NCBI GenBank assembly: GCA_003427395.1
Contig: BFEA01000817.1
Location: 468,038 to 508,332 of the forward strand
Direction: 5' to 3'
Source: Chara braunii
Lineage: Eukaryota > Streptophyta > Charophyceae > Charales > Characeae
DNA length: 40,295 bases
This document shows positions 10,419 to 18,349 of the stretch, one piece after another; the first letter of the stretch is position 1, and each line of letters starts with the position of its first letter. Made by a program: the position numbers and the translations under genes. The notes beneath the pieces are model-generated. The model had not been told where the DNA came from and ran no database searches. It saw nothing but the letters and a program-made list of their open reading frames with translations.

Positions 10419-10422
10419 TACT
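10419..10422. repeat. Target-site duplication, right copy (TACT)
   Basis: TACT follows the last base of the right LTR and matches 1822-1825. Confidence 0.8.
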
Positions 10423-10603
10423 GGTGGTTTAAGGCTGACACATTTGATTAAACCTGCTCAAAGGCTTGCTTTCCCATTCGCTATCAGTAACCTGGAGCTG
10501 GTCAACGGTCGTGAAGTATCTCAAGGAGGTCGCCGTTACTACTATCTAGTATAGATATGGTAAAAGAAAAAGAAAGTAAACAATTTGAAGTAGTTTCGAT
10601 AAC

Positions 10604-10931
10604 TTCTTTCTTTTTAAAACACAGAACCTTGCGGGTTCTGGCTCCTTTCCATTCTGGGGAGCATCAGTCCGGTTCCTATTCCACTGGCAAGTCAGAAAAT
10701 ATTACAATAGTTACAGACACACGCTCCTCCCCGTTATGGTTGAGAGGTCCGCGTGGACGGCATTGATCACTTCCCGAGGGAAGGATGTACCACCTCGCAC
10801 CCCTGCCCAAGTTAGCCTGCATGACTTACTTGATCTATGGTCGCTAGCCTGACTCTCACTATATCTCTCTAACTATTGCAACAAACCAAAGGAGGCCTCG
10901 TCCAAACTATTCCTCTCAGCTGTTTGGCTGG
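10604..10931 (-). repeat. A-tailed hairpin repeat, copy 1 (SINE-like or LINE tail)
   Basis: On the minus strand it begins near CCAGCCAAACAGCTGAGAGG and ends in an A-rich tail (10604-10618). Near the tail there are three consecutive short hairpins: AGAACC/GGTTCT (10623-10639), GCTCC/GGAGC (10641-10662) and CCGGT/ACTGG (10669-10687). A conserved core (GGATGTACCACC, 10783-10794) follows. It is tandem with copy 2. No clear tRNA A/B boxes were found, so the head is of unknown origin. Confidence 0.6.
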
Positions 10932-11262
10932 TTTTTTTTTTTTTTTTTTTTTTTAACTAAACAGAACCTTACGGTTCCGGCTCCTTTTCCATTCTGGGGA
11001 GCATCAGTCCGGTTCCTATTCCACCGGCAAGTCAGGCAGAATTACAATGAGAACTCACACACGCTCCTCCCCCTTATGGTGTGGAGGCCCGAAGGACGGC
11101 ATTGATTACTTCCTGAAGGAAGGATGTACCACCCCTCACCCCTGCCTAGGTTAGCCTGATGGACCTAATTTAGGCCCAGTCTGATCTCCTCCGTACTTGT
11201 TTGCTAAATGTGTCCTGCAGGCATTGGTCGGGCTAGCTTGTTCCTCTCAGCTGCTTGGCTGC
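10932..11262 (-). repeat. A-tailed hairpin repeat, copy 2
   Basis: The T-run at 10932-10954 is the poly(A) tail on the minus strand. The same order of hairpins follows: AGAACC/GGTTC, GCTCC/GGAGC, and CCGGT/ACCGG (11009-11013 with 11023-11027). In the third hairpin a G-U pair of copy 1 is G-C here, which keeps the pairing. The outer end CTCTCAGCTGCTTGGCTG (about 11243-11261) matches the end of copy 1, so the two are complete tandem units. Confidence 0.65.
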
Positions 11263-12268
11263 CGGCTTGGCTTTAAGTGCTAGAACTGCTAACTGGGCTT
11301 TTCCTGTTTCCTGTTAAAACCCTAAACCTTAGCATGGAGCTTGTCCTGACTTTCCTGGCTCTTCCTGAAGCATCCGTCTATCCTCGGAATATCGTGAATT
11401 GGACTCCCTTTGGGGAGTTGCTCAATCAATGCCTTAGTAGTTCTACCCCCTGGCCTTAGTGATTGATCCTGGTCTTTTATCTATACACTGATCTACTTCT
11501 TTTTTTTTTTTTTTTTTTAACCGCCCCAGTTTATCCTTTCTCTAGCCAATACTTGTTTGTAAAAAAACCTTAGCCCCTAAACCCTCTCCCTTGGTCTTAA
11601 AGACTCTCCCTTTCTATTGTGATTCCTCTGATCGTACAGCTTGCAAACCCCGTTTATTACCTATTTTGCCGCCTATTGTAATGAAACCCGTCGAGGGGTA
11701 ACTGAAGAAGATGCCAAAGTTTGAAATAACTCGATGCCAAGTAGAATCCTCTAGCCTTTTCTCTATTTGGGGTAGGAGGCTGGTTGGTAAGGGTGGGTGT
11801 TTTAAGTCGGTGGTGGTTGCAGGGTAGCTGGGGTGCGCGGGAGGAGGGGGGGGTGAGGGGGTAGGTGCAAGTTAGTATGTGTTTGTTCTGGCTTGGGGGG
11901 CTGGGGAGGGGGGAGTGGGGAAACATGTGTAGAGGCGGAGGTGGTTTACGAGGTTGCTGTTGTCGAGGTGGGTGGGTGGTGTTGGGTCGCTTGGATGGCG
12001 GTGATGGCTGAGATAGAGTTGATGATGGGTGTGTTGGTATCTTTCAGCTAGCATTGTTTTGTGCGAAAGAGTAGGCTCTAATGGTATTTGTCTAGATTTA
12101 TCTTGGGTTGGGCTCTAATTGTTATTAATTCCTATTTGGGGTGCTAAATCTCGTGTTACCTGATTTCCTTTTTCTGTTTTCTGTTTCTGTTTGTTGGTTT
12201 ATTTTTGTGGCTCGGGTGTTGGTTTTGGTTGCGATGCTTGGATTCATGTGCTTGAGTTAGCTTCTTGG
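11263..12268. other. Non-coding flank, with telomere-like motifs and a T-run
   Basis: No supported gene. It includes AAAACCCTAAACC (11316-11328), CCCCTAAACCCT (11574-11585) and a T-run (about 11501-11518) that could be another minus-strand A-tail. The hAT transposon inserted at its right edge. Confidence 0.5.
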
Positions 12269-12276
12269 GTTTTTAG
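12269..12276. repeat. hAT target-site duplication, left (GTTTTTAG)
   Basis: Eight bases identical to 18091-18098; 8 bp is the hAT superfamily length. Confidence 0.92.
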
Positions 12277-12350
12277 CATAGTTGCGGCGCACGACGGTGC
12301 GCCGGTTTGTGCACGAGCAGCGCACGCCGCACGGGGCACCGCGGCGCCCT
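12277..12350 (+). repeat. hAT left terminal inverted repeat and subterminal region
   Basis: The 17-bp TIR is followed by GCGCAC/GTGCGC hexamers (12287-12292, 12297-12302, and near 12321). Such subterminal repeats are typical transposase-binding sites in hAT elements (known for Ac); binding here is inferred. Confidence 0.85.
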
Positions 12351-12476
12351 GAACCGCGAAAATTAGGGGTCTGCCAAAAAAATAAATAAATTGTTTTTTG
12401 TTACGACGGCGGGCCCCCACCCCGGCAAAAATGACGGCTGGGGCGCGCGAGTCCAGAAACCGGTCGCGCCCCACCT

Positions 12477-12556
12477 CCGAAAATTTTTTTGGGGGAAGGG
12501 CCTGCCGATTTCGAAATTTCGAAATCTGCAGACTATTCCCCCAAAAAAAATTTCGG
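12477..12556. repeat. 80-bp foldback inside the hAT 5' region
   Basis: Arms at 12477-12497 and 12536-12556 are 21 nt and complementary except for one position (CCGAAAATTTTTTTGGGGGA against TTCCCCCAAAAAAAATTTCG). The centre contains a perfect 20-bp palindrome GATTTCGAAATTTCGAAATC (12507-12526) flanked by CTGC/GCAG. Nearly the whole unit can fold on itself. It may be a nested foldback or MITE-like element, or a regulatory hairpin. Confidence 0.8.
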
Positions 12557-12788
12557 ACAAGGGGGACAGCATTTGGATCTTGGAGCGGGCACCGAAGGCG
12601 GGAAGCAGCACGGGGAAGGGTGACGAAGGCGAGAAGCAGCGCGGGGGCGGGAGACAGATGGAGGGAGGGAGGGACACGGCGGGACACCATCGCCGACATC
12701 AGCAGCAGGATACCATCAACTCGAAGCAGCGGCGGGAAGCGGCAGCGGGCAGCGGGCGAGCAGCCATGAAGGTGGGCGCCCACCGGCC

Positions 12789-12831
<43 letters not shown>

Positions 12832-12847
12832 TCTCTCACACACACAC
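12789..12847. repeat. TC/CA microsatellite at the gap edge
   Basis: (TC)n passing into (CA)n, with a CTCTC interruption, running into the N-gap. The repeats restart at 13678, so the assembly probably failed in a long dinucleotide array. Confidence 0.9.
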
Positions 12848-13677
12848 NNNNNNNNNNNNNNNNNNNNNNNNNNNNNNNNNNNNNNNNNNNNNNNNNNNNN
12901 NNNNNNNNNNNNNNNNNNNNNNNNNNNNNNNNNNNNNNNNNNNNNNNNNNNNNNNNNNNNNNNNNNNNNNNNNNNNNNNNNNNNNNNNNNNNNNNNNNNN
13001 NNNNNNNNNNNNNNNNNNNNNNNNNNNNNNNNNNNNNNNNNNNNNNNNNNNNNNNNNNNNNNNNNNNNNNNNNNNNNNNNNNNNNNNNNNNNNNNNNNNN
13101 NNNNNNNNNNNNNNNNNNNNNNNNNNNNNNNNNNNNNNNNNNNNNNNNNNNNNNNNNNNNNNNNNNNNNNNNNNNNNNNNNNNNNNNNNNNNNNNNNNNN
13201 NNNNNNNNNNNNNNNNNNNNNNNNNNNNNNNNNNNNNNNNNNNNNNNNNNNNNNNNNNNNNNNNNNNNNNNNNNNNNNNNNNNNNNNNNNNNNNNNNNNN
13301 NNNNNNNNNNNNNNNNNNNNNNNNNNNNNNNNNNNNNNNNNNNNNNNNNNNNNNNNNNNNNNNNNNNNNNNNNNNNNNNNNNNNNNNNNNNNNNNNNNNN
13401 NNNNNNNNNNNNNNNNNNNNNNNNNNNNNNNNNNNNNNNNNNNNNNNNNNNNNNNNNNNNNNNNNNNNNNNNNNNNNNNNNNNNNNNNNNNNNNNNNNNN
13501 NNNNNNNNNNNNNNNNNNNNNNNNNNNNNNNNNNNNNNNNNNNNNNNNNNNNNNNNNNNNNNNNNNNNNNNNNNNNNNNNNNNNNNNNNNNNNNNNNNNN
13601 NNNNNNNNNNNNNNNNNNNNNNNNNNNNNNNNNNNNNNNNNNNNNNNNNNNNNNNNNNNNNNNNNNNNNNNNNNNNN
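12848..13677. other. Assembly gap (830 N)
   Basis: Unknown sequence. ORFs drawn through it are meaningless. The true length of the hAT element is therefore uncertain. Confidence 1.
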
Positions 13678-14082
13678 ACACACACACACACACACACACA
13701 CACCTCCTCCCCCACCGCTCTTCCTCCGTCTCTCCTTCCCCATGTCTACTCCACCATCTCTCCTCCACTCACTTCCTCCATCTCTCCTCCACATCTCTCT
13801 TCGTCCATCTCTCCTCCCCCATGTCTCTTCCTGCACCTCTCTTCCTACATATCTCCTCCATCTATCTTCCTCCATCTCTCGTCCTCCACATGCCCCGTGT
13901 TTTTTTTTTTTTTTTTTTTTCTCTTGCTTTGTTGCCGTCAGCTGTTCCCTTTAGTTCGTAATTGGTTCTACGACAGATGGGTGGTGTACGAGAGGGAAGA
14001 TAGAGGGGGTAGTGGGCAGATGGGTAATTGGCAAATTGCTCCTCCGTCTCTCCTCCCCCATGTCTCCTCCACCCTCTCTCTC

Positions 14083-14117
<35 letters not shown>

Positions 14118-14437
14118 TACACACACACACACACACACCTCCTTCCCCACCTCTCTTCCTCCGTCCACCATCTCTCTCCCTCTCCATCTCTCTCTTACAC
14201 ACTCGCACACACACACACACCTTTCCTCCCCCATGTCTCTTCCTCACCCTCTCTTCCTGTATGTCTCCTCCATCTCTCTTCCTCCATACACCCCGTGTTT
14301 TTTTTTTTTTTTTTCTCGCTTTGTTGCCGTCAGTCGTTCCATCTTGTTCGTAATTGCTTCTACGCACACGGGAATTCGTTTTTTTTTGGGTAATGGACAG
14401 ATGGGTGGTGTACGAGAGGGCAGATAGAGGGGGGTCA
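13678..14437. repeat. Duplicated pyrimidine/CA-repeat segments in the hAT 5' region
   Basis: Two related segments (about 13862-14011 and 14270-14434) share CCCCGTG plus a long T-run, CTTTGTTGCCGTCAG, GTTCGTAATTG, TTCTACG, and GATGGGTGGTGTACGAGAGG. CA and TC microsatellites precede each. This looks like tandem duplication in the non-coding upstream part of the transposon; the gap may hide more units. Confidence 0.75.
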
Positions 14438-14452
14438 TAACCACAATAGAGA

Positions 14453-17356
14453 TTGAGGGTGTATGAGATGGCTGAAATCGCTGTCTGCCACTTCGTCATG
14501 GTTGTCATTGATGTCGTGCAGGGGATGTCGAAGGCATCGACGCTCAAGCACCTCCAGGAGCAGTTGAAGAAACATTTCACGATCGAGGGGACACGGGGGA
14601 AGAATGTGGGAAAGGGATCGAAGTACTGGAGGTGCAACTACTGCGACCTGCGGTTGGCCGAGACTGCCAGGAGGCTCCGGGATCACTTCTTGGATAGGTG
14701 CACCCTTGATAACGTAACTGTCCCGTTGTCAGTGGAGGAGAGGGCGAGGAGGGAAGCTGGAATGTTGGAGGGGAAGTGCCTTGCTCGCATGTTGATGCAG
14801 ATCGAGGCTGGAGGTGCTGGACCCAGCAACATGCCGACCGCTTCAAGTCATGCACTGGAGTTTCCAAGCTCTCAGGTCGTTGGTGCAGGCATTACCGGCG
14901 AGACGGCCACACCTCAGTCCACTGGGGGCACCGCTCTTGGATCGAAGCCAAGTTTGGGCAGGCCACTGAGGCAGACAGTGATTGAGGAGGCCGACAGTGT
15001 GGTCACGATAAATGAGCGTACAAGCCGATTCCTCGACCGGTTTTTAATATGCACCAACCTGCCGTTCAGCTTGGCGGAGGACGTCTTCTTCCTCGAGTTC
15101 CTTCAGGCCGTGAGGACGGCCCATCCTACATGGATGCCTTGCCGAAGGGACGAGCAAAGGACAAAGCGCTTGGACGCAGAGTATGTGCGGGTAGGGGCGG
15201 AGGTCCGTGCAATGATAGTGAAATGGAAGAAGACGGGGTGTATGTTGCAGATGGACGGCTAGTCGGACCGCCGCAACAAACCACATTTGAATGTCATGGT
15301 GTCCTCACCCGTCGGTACAGTATTCTGGAAGTCCGTCTGCATGGAGGTCAAGGAGAAGGATTCGGCAGCTTATTTTCGGGTGTTGGACGACGTCATCAAG
15401 GAAATTGAAGCGGATGCGGTCATTGGTGTAGTCATGGACAACGCAAGGGTGTGAGTGAAGGCAGGGAAGATGGTGGAGTCCGCCTATCCGACCATCTTCA
15501 GCGTCGGTTGTACGGCACATGCGCTGGACCTTGCGCTGGAGGACATCTACAAGGAAATGCCTTGGATGGCGCAGGTGGTCGATGCTGGCAACAAGGTCAG
15601 ACGTTTCTTCTCCAATGTGGACAAGGCAAGGGCTTTGTTCCACCATTACTCCCCGAAGACAAAGCTGAAGCGTCCGGCGGCAACCAGATTTGCAACGAAC
15701 TTCGAGATGCTGCAGTCGCTCAAGGAATTGCGGAAAGCTCTTGACCGTTGTGTGTGCGACAAGGGTTGGGTGGACAAGATGGTGCGGAATGGCCAGTTGG
15801 TGGCATTCCATGATGTAACAGCAATCGTCCTTGACAAGGGTGACTTTTGGAGGAATTTGCAGAAGGCGCTTGATGTCATGCAGCCGGTGGTGGAGCTGCT
15901 CCGTTTGGTGGATGGGCAAGGAGCAACCATCTCGAAGGTTTACTTCAAGATGGATCAGGTTGTGCAGAGTCTGCGTGCCCTGGAATCCTTATCGGTGGAG
16001 GAGCACGAGGCGGTGGAGCGCATCCTCATGGGCCGTTGGGCATTTCTGACAAGCGAGCTACATTGTGCTGCAGCCTTCTTGGACCCTGAGCATCGGATGC
16101 ACAACGCACAGCGCGATCCGGAGGTTCGTGCCGGGTTCAGCATTTGGTTGTACTCCTGGATGCCTCGGGAACGGCGCCAGGAAGTGAGCTCCCAGGTTGA
16201 TCAATGGGTCAATGCTTTGGGAGGGTGCGACCAGCCGCCAGCTTTGTGGTGGGAGGCGTTCGGCTCGAAGCACGACCTCCTCGCACCACAAGCAATCAGA
16301 TTGCTTGGCCAGGCAAGCTCCTCTGCCGCNTGCGAGCGGAATNGGNGCTTGCATGANCTNATCTATGNATGGAGGCGGACGAAGTTGTTGCCAGAGAGGA
16401 TGGCGAAACTGGTGTACATCAGTTGGAATGTTCGGCTGCTGAGGAGGAATCAGCGTGGCGAGGGGGATGATACCCACATCCCATGGGCGGACGACGTCCC
16501 GGTGGACAAGGAGATGGAGGAGTGGTATGTGCACTGGTTGGATCGGGTCCATGATGATGTCGATCGTGAGGAGGTTGTGGAGGTGGACTGCGATGATGAG
16601 GGAGACGAGATCCCAATGCGGCGGATTTTCATGCGGAATGACGAAGTTGACGAAAAGCTGGTTGAGGAGGAGGAGACTCTACTTGTCGGTACAAGGCAGC
16701 GCGATTGGCATGAGTGCACGAAGCCTGGGAAGCACCGTGAGCAAGAGTTGCGAAGGAGATCTGGTTGCCAGCTACCTGTGCTTGGAGAGTTGTACACAAA
16801 GAAGGGTTACTCTCTCGCAATGGAAGCGCGACAGGTAGGCACTTGGGTGCAGGGGCGGGATGAGGTGCGAACAAAGAGGAGAGGGAAAGATAAGGGCAAA
16901 CAGACGGTGGAGCATGATGATGTGGCCGCACGGCGTGGGAAGAGGAAGGCTGTTCAGCAAGAACAGCCACGACCGAAGAGGGGCCGTCCAACTAACGCAG
17001 AACAGGCGGCACGCAAGGCGAAGAAGGCTGAAGAGAAGGCTATCACTGCAGCAGCTGAAGCAAAAGCTGCTGCTGACAAAGCCTCAGCGGCCAAAGCCAA
17101 AGCGGCAGAGAAAGCTGCCAAAAAGAGTGCAGGTGGAGGGAAGGCCAAGAAGTCCGTCGTTGTAAGTGACGACGATGATGAGGATGTCCCCGAAGAAAGT
17201 CCGGAAGAGGACGAGCCTGAAGGCTCGTCCACGTCCACGAACTCAAGTTCTTCATCGGCTTCCTTGTCATCTCATACCAGTGGGATGGAAGGCACAGATG
17301 GAGAAGGAAGTGAGGGAGGGGAAGAAGAGGGGGAAGATCAGGTAGAGGTTGAGTAG
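14453..17356 (+). pseudogene. hAT transposase, BED finger to hATC, two internal stop codons
   Basis: One frame of 968 codons is broken only by TAG (15260-15262) and TGA (15452-15454), both mid-gene. The BED zinc finger is at residues ~56-83 (C61, C64, H78, C83). A DUF659-like catalytic region follows: NLPFSLAED, then QMDG with the first catalytic Asp at 15254, directly before the TAG where the family has Trp. The second Asp is in VVMDNARV (15437-15439). The hAT-typical CTAH motif is at 353-356 and TRFAT near 409. The C-terminal hATC dimerisation domain has WWEAFGS (~599) and CERN (~627-630), which holds the catalytic Glu; a few N bases lie at 16330-16368. The tail is unusually long: AT-hook PKRGRP (~841), an Ala/Lys-rich coil (~846-905) and an acidic Ser-rich end. 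The first Met could be at 14453 or 14525; a spliced 5' exon is possible. Confidence 0.88.
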
Positions 17357-17940
17357 AGGGAAGCCGTTCAATCTATGATTTCATCAGTTTAGGTATCCGA
17401 TGCTCCAAGTGCAGAGTTCTGACAATGATCGTATTTCTGACATGAAGCTTTGATCTTCCAAATTTCAAACTGTTATTTTACTTATTTTTGTTCTCGCAAT
17501 GTTGAATGTACGAATAATAGCCGAATATCTACGTGAGCTGCCACAAAGATTGGATTTGATTGACTGGTTTTCTGTTCTGCTCGTCATTCTTTGTTGTGGA
17601 TGTTGCACTGCAAATTCATTGTTGTTGTGAATGTGTTCTTTTGATGCCATGTTGCCGCGTCGTTGGACGGATGCCCTGACTGCCATCGCTGGTACGTGCA
17701 TACTCCGACTGCAGGTGAGTGTTTGCAACTTTGCAACTTCGCANCCCTCCCACCCCTCTGATTTGTCTGTAACTCTCAGGGGATGGCACAGGAGTCAGGA
17801 CTAAAGTGGGGGATACNNTAATGAAAGGGAAAAAAAGCAGGGGTAGTGCAGGGTGAGTGGGGGGGCTGGTTGCAGGGGGTCGGGGGGGGGNNTGGTTGCN
17901 GGTTGGTATGTCGGTATGGCTGNNGGGGGNGGGGGAAGAG
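17357..17940 (+). other. hAT 3' non-coding region
   Basis: No gene. It contains scattered N calls (17744, 17817, 17891 and nearby) and G-rich stretches, and leads into a T-run (17942-17958) next to the right subterminal repeats. Confidence 0.6.
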
Positions 17941-17959
17941 GTTTTTTTTTTTTTTTTTC

Positions 17960-18090
17960 TGCGCACATGGCGCACAGGCCACAGCGCGCGCACAGCGCAC
18001 AACGCACCACACAGCGCACAGCGCACAGTGCACGCCCTGCTAAACCTGCGCACAGCGCACAGCGCACCGCACACGTGCGCCGCAACTATG
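17960..18090 (+). repeat. hAT right subterminal GCGCAC array and terminal inverted repeat
   Basis: Nine GCGCAC hexamers in about 110 bp, all in one orientation, lead to the right TIR (18074-18090). The array is much denser than at the left end, an asymmetry also known for Ac-type elements. The TIR is the exact reverse complement of 12277-12293. Confidence 0.9.
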
Positions 18091-18098
18091 GTTTTTAG
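18091..18098. repeat. hAT target-site duplication, right (GTTTTTAG)
   Basis: Perfect match to 12269-12276. Confidence 0.92.
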
Positions 18099-18349
18099 TA
18101 TTCTTCGATTCCATGTGTGGGTTCTTGTTGTCTATCCTCTGTGCTTTGCTGCTCCGTGTCACACTTAAGGGAATTTAGGTGTCTGTCTCTTGTTTTTGCT
18201 GGGACCTGGCTCTCCTGGATCTATGGTAGTCTTGAGTCAGTCCTGAGTCTTATGTCTTAGTTGAGATGTAGATGTCTCTATTAGCTGTGGGTTGTCAATT
18301 TGGTTTAGTCTAGGGTCTGGAGGGTAGTATCTGTTGTGTGTTCTTCCAA
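18099..18349 (-). other. LINE A 3' flank, non-coding
   Basis: No ORF or recognisable motif. It is probably the 3' untranslated region. Similarity to the corresponding part of LINE B fades at about 18353, so I cannot place the end. Confidence 0.45.

Larger units (their letters stand above)
1822..10422 (-). mobile_element. Full-length Ty3/Gypsy LTR retrotransposon (chromovirus-like), degraded
   Basis: Two direct LTRs (1826-2735 and 9508-10418) flank gag-protease-RT-RNase H-integrase in that order on the minus strand, the Ty3/Gypsy order. Integrase lies downstream of RNase H, and a chromodomain-like tail follows it. A TACT target-site duplication is present at 1822-1825 and 10419-10422. A primer-binding site lies just inside the right-hand (5') LTR. 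Comparing the LTRs by eye I counted about 36 differences over ~910 bp (~96% identity), so the insertion is not very recent. The coding region carries several frameshifts and an in-frame TGA, so this copy is non-autonomous. Confidence 0.93.
12277..18090 (+). mobile_element. Complete hAT-superfamily DNA transposon
   Basis: Perfect 17-bp terminal inverted repeats (CATAGTTGCGGCGCACG at 12277-12293 and its reverse complement ending at 18090) are flanked by a perfect 8-bp target duplication. They enclose a BED-finger/hATC transposase gene on the plus strand. Subterminal regions are rich in GCGCAC, especially at the right end. The total is 5814 bp including an 830-base assembly gap. Perfect ends and duplication indicate a fairly recent insertion, though the transposase has two stop codons. 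It lies just left of LINE A's recognisable sequence, perhaps within that element's 3' region. Confidence 0.93.

Noticed and set aside
10640-10670. Possible hammerhead ribozyme in the hairpin repeat (minus-strand CTGATG)
   Set aside because: The conserved CUGANGA and GAAA core is not present; CTGATG is followed by C and no GAAA closes the stem.
12244-14427. Long ORFs on both strands spanning the N-gap
   Set aside because: They consist mostly of N translated as X plus dinucleotide-repeat peptides; no real coding evidence.
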